DNA from: Ignavibacteria bacterium
GTDB lineage: Bacteria; Bacteroidota; Ignavibacteria; Tepidaquicellales; OLB5
Direction of reading: 5' to 3'
Assembly (NCBI GenBank): GCA_017303675.1
Contig: JAFLBX010000001.1
Span: 1,933,970-1,997,969 of the forward strand
Length of the DNA stretch: 64,000 nucleotides
How positions within the stretch are numbered: the stretch's first letter is position 1; the number at the start of each line of letters is the position of its first letter. This document shows, piece by piece, positions 25,886-35,148 of the stretch. The position numbers were made by a program, and so were the translations under genes. The notes under the pieces are model-generated. The model was not told the DNA's origin. It worked only from the letters and a program-made list of their open reading frames with translations, and searched no databases.

Positions 25886-25890
25886 ACTAT

Positions 25891-27234
25891 TTACTTTAAG
25901 AGTACCATTTTCCTGGTTTCTGTCACCCTGAGCGTAGTCGAAGGGTCTACAGCTTCAATTCTGTAAAAATACACACCGCTTGGTATGTTTGATGCATCAA
26001 AATCTGTTTCATATACTCCAGCCTGCAGATTTTCATTCACAAGTGAACTTACCTCTTTGCCTAAAGCGTCGAAAATACTCAACTTCACATAACCTTGGTG
26101 AGGCAGGCTGAATCTTATCTTTGTAACCGGATTAAACGGGTTAGGATAATTCTGGCTCAGTGAATATGACTTAGGTATTTCTGTAGAAATAGGAGTTATG
26201 CCGATTGGAAAAATAGATTCCGTTAACTTAAAGATCCGCCCTCTAAAAGTGCCAATGTATCCGTAATATTTATTCCCGCGCTTTACTAAGTCCATTGTGT
26301 TTATGCGTTCATCACTTTCAAGTGGAATAGCCATCAAACTCCAGTTTACTCCGTCATTGGTTGTCTTCAATACCTTGTTGTTTGCTGCACATATCCAAAT
26401 AGGTGTACTATCAATGTTTATCAACTTCTCAACATAAGTTGTACCGCCTGTAAAGTACAAGGCTGGCGAAGACCAGTTGCTACCACCATTGGAAGTTGAG
26501 TAAATATAGTAATTAAAGCCGGGAGAAAATGTTAATCCAAACATGTTATCCTTTTTGAAAATAGGCGAAGTTATTTCATGATTATTTGAAATTAACGGAA
26601 AGGATCTTGTATACCATGTTGTACCGCCGTTTGTAGAATAGATATACCGCATATCTGTGCAATTAACATTGCAGTTAATCCCGATGTAAATATGATTGTT
26701 GTCTGTTATTGCTAAAGAATAAGCTTCATTATCTATAGTAAAGTTCAATATTTGAGATTGCCAGCTTGAGCCTCCATTTGTTGATCTGTAAAATATGCTT
26801 TCAACTGAATCCTGGTATTGAGTTCTAATTGCAGCAATGAAATTAGGGTTATTATTTGATATGGCAAAATTTATTGTTGAACCATTATAAGTTGAATCAA
26901 GACTCACTGACCAATTTAAACCTGAATTAGAAGTATAAAATAACCTGTTTTCTATCGTCGAATTCAGGAATAATTTGCTCGTGTCTTTAGCAATTATATC
27001 GCCAGGTCTTAATTGGAAGGGAAGATTTAAGGTAAACCTATTCCCTTCTACAAATTTATACAAATTACCGTACAGACCCGAATCAATTGTTGATAACCAA
27101 ATGTAATTCGAATCCACAACCGAAATTGATCGGACGGAAATTTGAATATTGTTGAAATCATAATCCAAAACCCACTGCGAAGCAGCGGGTTTTGAAAGTA
27201 ATATTAACACAATAATAATAAATGTTTTCTTCAT
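25891..27234 (-). CDS. T9SS-sorted protein with BNR/Asp-box repeats
   Basis: A 447-residue secreted protein. Signal peptide to about residue 19; then a sialidase-like beta-propeller with Asp-box-type units (YTSNSGLNWS, STNGGSSWQS, STNGGTTWYT, TSNGGSNWSS, TTNDGVNWS), and a C-terminal type-A sorting domain from about residue 362 (SLSQNYPNPFNPVTKIRFSL). Propellers of this kind bind glycans or serve as scaffolds; no catalytic set is visible. Oddity: residues about 430-438 (DPSTTLRVT) in the sorting domain are encoded by a dispersed DNA repeat inserted in frame. The start overlaps the stop of the upstream 919-residue gene by 4 bases. Confidence 0.85.
   Translation of the reverse strand: MKKTFIIIVLILLSKPAASQWVLDYDFNNIQISVRSISVVDSNYIWLSTIDSGLYGNLYKFVEGNRFTLNLPFQLRPGDIIAKDTSKLFLNSTIENRLFYTSNSGLNWSVSLDSTYNGSTINFAISNNNPNFIAAIRTQYQDSVESIFYRSTNGGSSWQSQILNFTIDNEAYSLAITDNNHIYIGINCNVNCTDMRYIYSTNGGTTWYTRSFPLISNNHEITSPIFKKDNMFGLTFSPGFNYYIYSTSNGGSNWSSPALYFTGGTTYVEKLINIDSTPIWICAANNKVLKTTNDGVNWSLMAIPLESDERINTMDLVKRGNKYYGYIGTFRGRIFKLTESIFPIGITPISTEIPKSYSLSQNYPNPFNPVTKIRFSLPHQGYVKLSIFDALGKEVSSLVNENLQAGVYETDFDASNIPSGVYFYRIEAVDPSTTLRVTETRKMVLLK
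25921..25948. repeat. CTGAGCG-type REP-like repeat inside a coding region
   Basis: GTCACCCTGAGCG-TAGTCGAAGGGTCT lies within the last 20 codons of the T9SS cargo gene and is translated in frame as DPSTTLRVT. It matches the intergenic copies at 24281-24314 and 55210-55235 in its GTC-x4-CT-x-AGCG...GAAG skeleton. Confidence 0.8.
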
Positions 27235-29990
27235 TTTATAAGTAACATTTTCTTTGATTCAATATAATCACCGGCTTCAATTTTGTAAATGTATAAACCA
27301 CTGGGTAAATTTGATCCATCAAAATCGACAGAATAATTACCCGCTACCTTACTTTCATTTACTAATACATTTATCAGTTGCCCTAAAAGATTATAAACAC
27401 TAATTTTAACAAAAGAATTACCACCTATATCATATCTAATCGATGTTTTGGGATTGAAAGGATTGGGATAATTTGTATAAAGAGCATAATTATATACTGA
27501 ATGATTTTGAATGTTACTCTTTATATGTCTCAAATTAGCGTAACCAGTACCGACCGAATATCTTCCATTAGTTTCTATTACAAAATCTCTTACCCAATCG
27601 TTTTGTGGTATAGATAGTGAATCAAACCGTATTGTTATATAATCAGCAGAATCAAGTTCTGTGTAACTATTATCCTTTGATAACAATGCGCTAAGAATAT
27701 CTGCATTGTCGATTGAGTGTAAAGCATCGTACATATTTAGCTCAGTAACTGTAAAGCCGCTGTATGCTATAGGAACTACTGCGAAATATGAAACTGAATA
27801 ATCATTTTGCCAATTAATTTCTATATGATCAACTGCATCATTTAAATTTGAGAACGGTATTACAACTTCTGATATATTTTCTCTCATCGCAAATTGTCTA
27901 TCAATATGATTATTCGGGTCTATAAAAATATAAGCAACTCCTCCTATGCCTTTTGGACCGATGGGCTCTCTATCAAGATTTCCTATTAAAGCCATGCTAT
28001 CAGGGATAATACTATTCAAGATGCTTTTATATTTCTTTTTGAATTTACCTGCGGCATTTGATTGTGCCGATGAATCATAGTGCGCGTAAATATTATCTCC
28101 GGAGTTTCCCGATACGATCAGTTTACCTTGATAATAATATTGAATATTGGCTGTTATATTTGCTCCGTTTCTGTTTGCGTCATCGGGTCCTTGTACGATG
28201 GTAGTATCATACATTACAATATCGTTGTGCTCAGTTATTGCAATTTTCGTACCTAAGGGATGGTCTACAGCAAATAATTTTACCATATCAATATAGTCAT
28301 GATCATTTTCGTATTCTCCAATTTGTATCGAATATTTTCCATCATTCAAATTAGGATGTATCTGTAATTTATATTTATCGGTGATATCTATGTTTGCAAA
28401 TTCATTAAATTCTGAGCGATGCAATAAATTGTTATCTGTCAAATGGTAAGTCGAGTCATTATTCCAAACGTATAAATATGGACATCCTCCACTTCCACTT
28501 GGTGGGGGTCTTATCCCAGCTACTGGCATAATCGCCGTCTGGTAAAGAAAATCTGTTGACCAACAAGGATTATTTAAGGCAGTAACTCTAAAAGTAAATC
28601 TTAAATATCCCTCTTGATTACAATTAGATGGAGGGTTTGTGTTACAAGATTCATTAACGTAATTATCAAAAACTTTAATTATTTGTTTATTGCCGTTACT
28701 AATAATTTGTAAACCAGTAGGTAAAGGCGAGTAATTACCACAACCATTTGCAGTACTACCGCATTTATAATATTGCCATAAATAAGCATTAGCATTAGAA
28801 ATATTCGCTGTCAAAGTGCCAGTTTCTCTTGCATATACTCTTTGCATTGGTTTGTCAAAACTAAAACTTAATAATAACGGTGGATTAATACAATGTTGTA
28901 ACCCCGTTGAAATTGCAAACCAATATAATAATCCTGCAGTCGCTCTAATTGCATATTTTAAATTAATTTGCATAATTGCCGATGGAATTACAGTGTTAGG
29001 GGGATCTCCCATTTGAGAGTAATATTGCATTAACAAATAATTTGTACCTAATGGTAATGAATTATCACCTATCCACTGGGGTGGAGGAGCTCCATTGTTT
29101 CTCCAATCACTTGGAAAATGGTCCGCTAATTGATTTCCCGTATAAAATAAAAATTTAACTGGATCATTTACATTATAAAATGGATCTATAAAATTTCCTG
29201 CATTATTTCTATTTATTTCGCTTCTATAAGTAGAAACCCAATTTTCTAATGCATCAGGCTCTCCACCTGCTAACCATGGTGAATAAGCATGTATGTCTCC
29301 ATGTGCATGTGCAGGTACGGTTTGATCTTGTAATAAATGGCACATTCTACCAAGTATTTCCCAAACTAGTTTATTTCTATCATCCCAGTTCAAAGTTCGA
29401 TATTCTCTTATCATTTGAGTTTGGCCTGCGTGATTAGTGAAACTTTCACACCAAATATTTCCAGTGACATATAAATTAACCAAACCATTATAATACATAT
29501 ATCTGTAAAAGCCTGTTTCAGCATTTAGAACAATCCATGATGTATTATTGTCTTCATCAGTCCAATTTCCATCTCTGTAATATCGCATCTTTTTCCATGC
29601 ATTCTCCCAAAAATCAGAATGACCACTTCCTAAGCCAGAATGTATCAATTCTGTCTTATAATCTTCGCCCAGATCGGCATTCCAAAAATGACTATTTGTA
29701 TTCCAAATATCAGGGAATTCAGGTCCTATCATCCACCAGGGTTTTGTATAATGAAAAACCACATCTTCTTGGTCTTCTCTAAATGCCCCAGTTGTAATTT
29801 TCCCAACTTGCCATTTGTAATCTCCAAAATCGTTTAAGTCACCTATCCTGTAACCTAATTCAGGAAAATAGTGACCTTGATTTTTTAGTAAATTATAGGC
29901 TTCTATAGTCAAGTACATATGATCATCATCATCATATGAGTAAATAAATGTAAATTGTAAAAATATAAATAAGATAAATATTTTTTTCAT
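27231..29990 (-). CDS. T9SS-sorted protein with phospholipase C/P1 nuclease-like domain
   Basis: A 919-residue secreted protein. After the signal peptide, the mature N-terminus (YDDDDHMYLTIEAYNLL) and a later helix GRMCHLLQDQTVPAHAHGDIH (about residues 213-233) match the zinc-ligand pattern of bacterial zinc-dependent phospholipase C/S1-P1 nuclease-like enzymes, where H-x3-D...H-x3-D/E residues hold three zinc ions. A long middle part (about 380-830) is beta-rich and unassigned. The C-terminus is a type-A sorting domain (TNYPNPFNPKTSIRYDI). Substrate unknown; phospholipid is a guess. The gene looks more AT-rich than its neighbours and may be acquired. It overlaps the next gene by 4 bases. Confidence 0.75.
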   Translation of the reverse strand: MKKIFILFIFLQFTFIYSYDDDDHMYLTIEAYNLLKNQGHYFPELGYRIGDLNDFGDYKWQVGKITTGAFREDQEDVVFHYTKPWWMIGPEFPDIWNTNSHFWNADLGEDYKTELIHSGLGSGHSDFWENAWKKMRYYRDGNWTDEDNNTSWIVLNAETGFYRYMYYNGLVNLYVTGNIWCESFTNHAGQTQMIREYRTLNWDDRNKLVWEILGRMCHLLQDQTVPAHAHGDIHAYSPWLAGGEPDALENWVSTYRSEINRNNAGNFIDPFYNVNDPVKFLFYTGNQLADHFPSDWRNNGAPPPQWIGDNSLPLGTNYLLMQYYSQMGDPPNTVIPSAIMQINLKYAIRATAGLLYWFAISTGLQHCINPPLLLSFSFDKPMQRVYARETGTLTANISNANAYLWQYYKCGSTANGCGNYSPLPTGLQIISNGNKQIIKVFDNYVNESCNTNPPSNCNQEGYLRFTFRVTALNNPCWSTDFLYQTAIMPVAGIRPPPSGSGGCPYLYVWNNDSTYHLTDNNLLHRSEFNEFANIDITDKYKLQIHPNLNDGKYSIQIGEYENDHDYIDMVKLFAVDHPLGTKIAITEHNDIVMYDTTIVQGPDDANRNGANITANIQYYYQGKLIVSGNSGDNIYAHYDSSAQSNAAGKFKKKYKSILNSIIPDSMALIGNLDREPIGPKGIGGVAYIFIDPNNHIDRQFAMRENISEVVIPFSNLNDAVDHIEINWQNDYSVSYFAVVPIAYSGFTVTELNMYDALHSIDNADILSALLSKDNSYTELDSADYITIRFDSLSIPQNDWVRDFVIETNGRYSVGTGYANLRHIKSNIQNHSVYNYALYTNYPNPFNPKTSIRYDIGGNSFVKISVYNLLGQLINVLVNESKVAGNYSVDFDGSNLPSGLYIYKIEAGDYIESKKMLLIK

Positions 29991-29998
29991 AATAGTAT

Positions 29999-30691
29999 TT
30001 AAAGTTTAATGGACAGAATTATTGAAGTCATTGGATAAATTATATAATTAGAAGATTTTTTAGGATATACTAACGTTTGATACCAATTTAAACCGAGGTA
30101 TAGTCCTTTTATAATTTTAAAATCAATTTTTAATTCAATACAAGGCAATAACGAAATAGGATTAATCTTTATCCCTCCACCAGTAAAAAAAATTATATTG
30201 TTATTTAATTGCCACAACCTATACAAGAAAACATTTAGATGAAATAATGTGCCAGCAGGGTTAGTCTGATACGGGTCCCTTTTTATCTCCCGGAAAATTG
30301 TGATCCCGTTTTTTAAATATAATTTTTCGTTTATGGAATAAAAAATATTTGCTTCAAAAAAATAGAGATTTAAAAACCTATATGTCGATGCGCCTGCGTA
30401 CAAAGAAAATAATGTATAATATTTTGGATTTTTATCTGGAAGCAAAGTGGAATCACTAAGATGATAATTATTTTTTAGTGTAGGGTTCGAATTACATTTT
30501 GAATAAATTTGTTTGCTGGTTTTTACAGAAGAAGAGGTATTACTCATTTTAAAATTTAGTGTGCTAGTCCTAAAGTTTTTTGCAAGTATATCTTCTTTGG
30601 GGGTATAATTTTGACAAAGAGATTGAGAGTCATCTAAGGTACAAATGGCAAGCAGTAATACTATAAAATATTTTAAGGCTTTAAGGCTCAT
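29999..30691 (-). CDS. Secreted hypothetical protein, possible outer-membrane barrel
   Basis: A 230-residue AT-rich gene 8 bases upstream of the 919-residue T9SS cargo. An N-terminal hydrophobic stretch (about residues 7-22) looks like a signal peptide. The second half alternates aromatic and polar residues (TLFSLYAGASTYRFLNLYFFEANIFY and on) and ends ISLL/ILSIKL, compatible with barrel strands. No family recognised. Order with the two cargo genes suggests a four-gene transcript (30691 down to 25328) for surface components. Confidence 0.55.
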   Translation of the reverse strand: MSLKALKYFIVLLLAICTLDDSQSLCQNYTPKEDILAKNFRTSTLNFKMSNTSSSVKTSKQIYSKCNSNPTLKNNYHLSDSTLLPDKNPKYYTLFSLYAGASTYRFLNLYFFEANIFYSINEKLYLKNGITIFREIKRDPYQTNPAGTLFHLNVFLYRLWQLNNNIIFFTGGGIKINPISLLPCIELKIDFKIIKGLYLGLNWYQTLVYPKKSSNYIIYPMTSIILSIKL

Positions 30692-30786
30692 TTTCTACAA
30701 TGTTAACATTGCGCCTGAATTAATTATACAAAAATAATATAGTATTCCTGTTTTGTCAATCCCTTAATTAAAAATTTTCCATAAAA

Positions 30787-30866
30787 AAAGCCGCCCCAAT
30801 TGAGGCGGCTTTGAAGCAACTATACAATTCTTAAACCCTCTCCTTTGGGGAGGGCAGGGTGGGGTG
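30787..30866 (-). terminator. glmS terminator and adjacent C/G-rich REP-like element
   Basis: AAAGCCGCC (30787-30795) pairs with GGCGGCTTT (30804-30812); on the minus strand it runs into seven T residues. Between it and the glmS stop is a REP-like element at 30835-30866 (CCCTCTCC-TTT-GGGGAGGG then CAGGGTGGGG), ending 4 bases from the stop codon. Confidence 0.85.
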
Positions 30867-30870
30867 TGCC

Positions 30871-32715
30871 TTATTCCACTGTTACGCTCTTAGCCAGATT
30901 TCTCGGCTGGTCAACATTACAGCCTCTTAGCACAGCCAAATGATATGCAAGAAGCTGAAGCGGTATGGTTGTAAGTATCGGAGAAAGCATTTCAAGCGTA
31001 TGCGGTATCCTTATTACGTAATCGGAATATTCATCAATATGCCCGTCTGAATCGAAATCAGTGATAGTTATCACAACGCCTTTTCTCGCTTTTACTTCGC
31101 GGATATTTGAAATTACTTTTTCGTAGGTCGAATCCTTGGGCGCAATTACTATTACCGGCATGTTCTGGTCAATCAATGCGATCGGACCGTGTTTCATCTC
31201 CGCTGCCGGGTAACCTTCAGCGTGAATGTACGAAATTTCCTTCAGCTTTAGCGCGCCTTCAAGCGCTACGGGGAAGTTATAACCCCTGCCAAGATACAGC
31301 ATGTGCTGGCAGAACTTAAACACTTTGGCAATTTCAAGTATCTTATCGTTTAAAGCCAATATTTCTTTTATCTTCTCAGGTATCCTCAAAAGCTCATCTG
31401 TAATTTCTTTAATTTCATGAGCAGGCAGTGAATTCCTGTACTGCGCTATCATTAATGAAATTAACGCAAGTCCTGTAAGCTGTGAAGTAAACGCCTTTGT
31501 TGATGCCACACCTATTTCGGGTCCGGCGTGAGTGTAAACTCCTGCATGGGTTTCCCTGGCAATAGTGCTGCCAACAACATTTACAATACCGTATACATCT
31601 GCGCCCCTTGATTTAGCTTCCTTAAGCGCAGCCAGTGTATCAGCGGTTTCACCGCTCTGGCTGATAACGAACATTATATCGTTCGGGTAAATTACGGGAT
31701 TGCGGTAACGGAACTCTGACGCATATTCAACCTCGACGGGTATCTTGCACATCTGTTCTATCATGTATTCGCCAACAAGACCGGCATGCCATGCCGTTCC
31801 GCAGGCTGAAATAATTATTCTGGGCGCGAATTTTAATTTATCGGTAACGTTCATTAAACCGCCAAGCTTAACAAGACCGTTATCCTTTATTATCCTTCCG
31901 CGCATTGTGTTTGTTATTGAATCAGGCTGCTCGTTGATCTCCTTTAGCATAAAGTGATCGTAGCCGCCTTTTTCTATCTCTTCAAGATCAAATGTAATTT
32001 CTTCAAGCTCGCGTTCAATGGTTTCATCGTGAATGGTTTTAATAACGAACTTATCACGGTTAACAATAACCATTTCGCCATCCATTAAATACAATACCTG
32101 GCGTGTATGCGGAACAATTGCTGCTGCATCTGATGCGATTATGAACTCATCATCACCAACGCCCAGTACAAGGGGAGAGCCTTTTCTTGCCGCGATGATC
32201 TTATCAGTTTCAAACTTTGAAAGTACGCACATTCCGTATGTACCGTCAACTTCCGCAAGTGTAAGCTGAACTGCTTTTTCAAAATCCATTACATTTTTGT
32301 AATGTGAGCGTATTAAATGTACAAGGCACTCAGTATCTGTATCGGTCATGAACTGGTAGCCTTCACGTTCAAGCCTGGTCTTAAGTACACTGTAATTTTC
32401 TATGATACCGTTATGTATCACAACAATTTCGTTGCCTTCATCAAATATCGGGTGTGCGTTGCGGTTATTAGGTTCACCATGTGTTGCCCATCTTGTATGC
32501 CCAAAACCAATATTGGCAGTATGATCATACCCGTTTGAGCTTAAAAGATTTTCAAGATCAGTTACTTTACCGGCTGTTTTGCGTACTGCTATTTCATTAT
32601 CGAACATCAACGCAACACCGGCGGAATCATACCCCCTGTATTCAAGCTTCTTTAATCCGCTTAAAATTATCGGAAGTGCCTGTTTATTACCTAAATATGC
32701 AACAATACCACACAT
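30871..32715 (-). CDS. glmS: Glutamine-fructose-6-phosphate aminotransferase
   Basis: A 614-residue enzyme that makes glucosamine-6-phosphate from fructose-6-phosphate and glutamine, the first step toward UDP-GlcNAc, peptidoglycan and LPS. N-terminal glutaminase domain: MCGIVAYLGNKQA (catalytic Cys2), EYRGYDSAGVAL, GHTRWATHGEPNNRNAHP. Two SIS sugar isomerase domains follow (ISQSGETADTLAAL, STKAFTSQL, LGRGYNFPVALEGALKLKEISYIHAEGYPAAEMKHGPIALI), ending with the typical NVDQPRNLAKSVTVE. Full length. I see no glmS ribozyme in the leader. Confidence 0.97.
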   Translation of the reverse strand: MCGIVAYLGNKQALPIILSGLKKLEYRGYDSAGVALMFDNEIAVRKTAGKVTDLENLLSSNGYDHTANIGFGHTRWATHGEPNNRNAHPIFDEGNEIVVIHNGIIENYSVLKTRLEREGYQFMTDTDTECLVHLIRSHYKNVMDFEKAVQLTLAEVDGTYGMCVLSKFETDKIIAARKGSPLVLGVGDDEFIIASDAAAIVPHTRQVLYLMDGEMVIVNRDKFVIKTIHDETIERELEEITFDLEEIEKGGYDHFMLKEINEQPDSITNTMRGRIIKDNGLVKLGGLMNVTDKLKFAPRIIISACGTAWHAGLVGEYMIEQMCKIPVEVEYASEFRYRNPVIYPNDIMFVISQSGETADTLAALKEAKSRGADVYGIVNVVGSTIARETHAGVYTHAGPEIGVASTKAFTSQLTGLALISLMIAQYRNSLPAHEIKEITDELLRIPEKIKEILALNDKILEIAKVFKFCQHMLYLGRGYNFPVALEGALKLKEISYIHAEGYPAAEMKHGPIALIDQNMPVIVIAPKDSTYEKVISNIREVKARKGVVITITDFDSDGHIDEYSDYVIRIPHTLEMLSPILTTIPLQLLAYHLAVLRGCNVDQPRNLAKSVTVE

Positions 32716-32813
32716 TAATTTTTTAGTTTAAATGTTAAAAAATGAATTAATTTTCAAGTAAACATAGTATAAAAGGTGTATGTAAACAATACCACTTATA
32801 CGTTACTATATTA

Positions 32814-34280
32814 TTAATTCCCTAATAAATTTGAACAATAATTTGCCCAATTCAATATAGGGGAAAAGTAAATTCCCTGTAATATGGCAGTAAATAATAG
32901 AATTAACAATATACCCAGTGATATCGTTTCAGTATTTTGTTTATTTTCAGGTATTTCACCGCGGAAAATAATCATAATAAACCTGAAAATTACAAATAAA
33001 AATACCGCACTTGAAAGTATTCCTACTAAGGTAAGCCATAAATAGGGTGTATTGGAGAGTGAAAAATATAACATTAGTTTACCGGTAAAACCGCCTGTTA
33101 GCGGAAATCCGGCTGAAGAAAGCATGAAAAATATAAATACTGAAAATAATAGTTTATCGGTCTTTCCCCGGCTTTTCAGATCTTTAACCAGAATAATATT
33201 GTATTTATCCTTTAACAGCTTCAGGCAAATAGTTAAGCCAAGTGTATTTACTGCAAAAAGTATTGCGTTGAATAAAAATGCTCCGAAGCCTTCATGTGTT
33301 GCTGAAATTAATCCCAGGAGTAAATATCCCGAGGTAGAAATTGTAATATATGTAACAATTTTTTTAAGGTCATACTGCCACAGTATAATAAAGTTACCGG
33401 CCAGGATTGAAAAAGCCGCTATTAAAGAAAGCATTAATTGCCAGTTTATACCCGGTAAAAATACCGGACCTTCATTACCCGTTAAAAATGTGCTGCTATC
33501 GTGGAGAACAGTGTATATAAATCTAGCAGCAGCAAACAGCGAAGCCAATACAGCTATGATAATAAACTGTACCAGGTGTTCTTTTTTAATTAAATTACTG
33601 AATAAAGCAAAATTTAAATTTAATGGTACAAGCAGTGAATTATAAAGTATGCCGGATAAATACATAATGAAGCCTATGAGAAAAACTATTGCATTATATG
33701 GATTTGCTGAAATGAATTTTGCTATTTTTGAATAATCTCCCGTACCAGCTGTACCGTACAGCAATGTTGCACCATAAAGCATTAATGCTGCAAAGATTGC
33801 ATTGAAGATATAATATTTTACTGCAGGTTTTATTTTATACCTTAATATTAGAAGTAGCGGTATAACCATGACCTGCATTGTAATAAATAATATAAAAACA
33901 TTTGAAGCGCTTACACTTAGCAGTGCCCCTGTGAGTGAAACACCAGTGAGGCTTAGCTCATTGATACTGCTTCTTGTGCTGAAAAATACCAAAACTGCAG
34001 CAGACATTGAGAGAGTCATTATGACCCGTGTGCCGTATGAAAAATGATCTGCTGAAAAAGCTCCGCTGAAAAGAAATTGCGGGGCAAAATATGCCTGGAT
34101 ACAGCTGAAGAATGCGGTTGCAAGAACTGATGCTGAAAATAAATAATATGAAATTTTGCCGGTGATAATTTTACCGTTGGGTATGTTAGCGGAGCTAAGT
34201 ATGTTTAATATAATTACAGTAAGGGAAATAGTTATTTCAGGAAGAAAATTGAATAAAATATTAACTGTTTCCTGGTTCAA
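32814..34280 (-). CDS. NuoN-like protein lacking key proton-channel residues
   Basis: A 488-residue antiporter-like protein with about 14 membrane helices, aligning by eye with NuoN along its length. Conserved features: PAVKYYIFNA (Lys155), NFIILWQYDLKKIVTYITIS, SSAGFPLTGGFTGKLML (Lys401). But the TM5 glutamate (E. coli NuoN Glu133) is Gln136, the TM7 lysine (Lys217) is Asn214, the conserved H-x-W-x-PD-x-Y-x-GAP loop is replaced by NLNFALFSNLIK, and the TM8 lysine is gone. In complex I these residues are needed for proton pumping. It is the last gene of the operon starting at 37016. A protein search should confirm which subunit it is closest to. Confidence 0.75.
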   Translation of the reverse strand: MNQETVNILFNFLPEITISLTVIILNILSSANIPNGKIITGKISYYLFSASVLATAFFSCIQAYFAPQFLFSGAFSADHFSYGTRVIMTLSMSAAVLVFFSTRSSINELSLTGVSLTGALLSVSASNVFILFITMQVMVIPLLLILRYKIKPAVKYYIFNAIFAALMLYGATLLYGTAGTGDYSKIAKFISANPYNAIVFLIGFIMYLSGILYNSLLVPLNLNFALFSNLIKKEHLVQFIIIAVLASLFAAARFIYTVLHDSSTFLTGNEGPVFLPGINWQLMLSLIAAFSILAGNFIILWQYDLKKIVTYITISTSGYLLLGLISATHEGFGAFLFNAILFAVNTLGLTICLKLLKDKYNIILVKDLKSRGKTDKLLFSVFIFFMLSSAGFPLTGGFTGKLMLYFSLSNTPYLWLTLVGILSSAVFLFVIFRFIMIIFRGEIPENKQNTETISLGILLILLFTAILQGIYFSPILNWANYCSNLLGN

Positions 34281-34317
34281 TTATTTTTTTAGATTTCAAT
34301 TTCCTTAAGTTACGTTG

Positions 34318-34401
34318 TACCGCCAAACGGACTCGAACCGTTACAATGTTGCCATTACTAGATTTTGAGTCTAGCGCGTCTACCAATTCCGCCATGGCGG
34401 C
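34318..34401 (-). tRNA. tRNA-Leu (anticodon CAA)
   Basis: The minus strand folds as a class II tRNA of 84 bases: acceptor GCCGCCA/TGGCGGT, D arm GCGGAATTGGTAGACGC, anticodon stem CTAGA/TCTAG with loop CTCAAAA (anticodon CAA, reading UUG), a long variable arm around TAATGGCAACATTG, and T arm ACGGTTCGAGTCCGT. Discriminator A fits leucine. CCA is not encoded. It lies between NuoN-like and the 139-residue membrane protein gene, same strand. Confidence 0.95.
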
Positions 34402-34427
34402 AGTTAAAGACTACAATAATAATAATT

Positions 34428-34847
34428 TTAGAAAATAGTTAAAATGATATAAAATACCACAATAATACCTGCGCTAACTCCAATTACTGCCGCTATACTT
34501 TCATTGTATAGTTTTCTTAAAACAAGGGCTGTAATATTTACTGGCTCGGTGATAAATGGTTTTATCTTTTTAGTAAATATTCCTTCAGTACCGGAAATTG
34601 AGCTTCCTGTATTTCCTAAATAACCTGTTATGCTCCTGGAAAATCCTTTTAGAGGTTTAATTAAATAATCCTGCAAAAGTTTATTTACTTTTTCAATATT
34701 TGTCTGTTTTAGTAATTTTTCGGTGATACCTGATACAAAATTCTTGAATCGAGTCGATATACGATATAATGAATAAATAATTAATACCAAATATATAATT
34801 ATTGATGTAACAGTGAACCAGGTAGTATTTAAAAAAAGGTCATTCAA
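34428..34847 (-). CDS. 139-residue membrane protein, possible NuoL C-terminal tail homologue
   Basis: Two membrane helices (about residues 12-27 and 118-138) flank a long amphipathic region. The pattern LLQDYLIKPLKGFSRSITGYLG ... LVLRKLYNESIAAVIGVSAGIIVVFYIIL recalls the end of NuoL, where the D-x2-Y-x2-[IL]V-x-P motif, the lateral helix and the last membrane helix lie. Position supports this: canonical order is nuoJ-K-L-M-N and this gene follows the NuoK-like one. The assignment is speculative. The start overlaps the NuoK-like gene by 8 bases. Confidence 0.5.
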   Translation of the reverse strand: MNDLFLNTTWFTVTSIIIYLVLIIYSLYRISTRFKNFVSGITEKLLKQTNIEKVNKLLQDYLIKPLKGFSRSITGYLGNTGSSISGTEGIFTKKIKPFITEPVNITALVLRKLYNESIAAVIGVSAGIIVVFYIILTIF

Positions 34848-35148
34848 TAATTTTTGAAGGAGTTATATTATTTGATAAATAATTTTTATAGTGTGTAACA
34901 CATAAGATAACACCTGCTGAAATATTCAAAATACATGTGCCGGAAATTAAATATAATATAATTTGTCCTTCGGGATTGAAAAAACCGGCTCCCGAAATTA
35001 CCGCTATGTTTATCAATGAGGCGGAGAACAGAAGTAATATTCCGGCTAATATCCTTACTGAATTTTTAGAGCTTAATATAACATACAAACCGGCAGCAAA
35101 AACAATTGCGCTTATAAATATGTAAAAATTTATTCCTTCAGAGATCAT
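34840..35148 (-). CDS. NuoK-like protein without the two membrane glutamates
   Basis: A 102-residue three-helix protein. It aligns with NuoK through GLYVILSSKNSVRILAGILLLFSASLI and GQIILYLISGTCILNISAGVIL. The conserved glutamates of TM2 and TM3 (Glu36 and Glu72 in E. coli), which form the proton path, are Leu38 and Asn75 here. MrpC of Na+/H+ antiporters is also related and lacks the first of these, but gene order and the GQ-x2-LYL segment fit NuoK better. Overlaps NuoJ-like by 4 bases. Confidence 0.65.
   Translation of the reverse strand: MISEGINFYIFISAIVFAAGLYVILSSKNSVRILAGILLLFSASLINIAVISGAGFFNPEGQIILYLISGTCILNISAGVILCVTHYKNYLSNNITPSKIIE

Noticed and set aside
32716-32813. glmS ribozyme in the glmS leader
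   Set aside because: Fewer than 100 bases are available and no ribozyme core or pairing pattern was found.
34840-35148. Small three-helix protein as MrpC of a Na+/H+ antiporter
   Set aside because: MrpC shares the lost glutamate, but the next gene is NuoJ-like, the order is nuoJ-K, and no mrpA/D/E/F/G genes are nearby.
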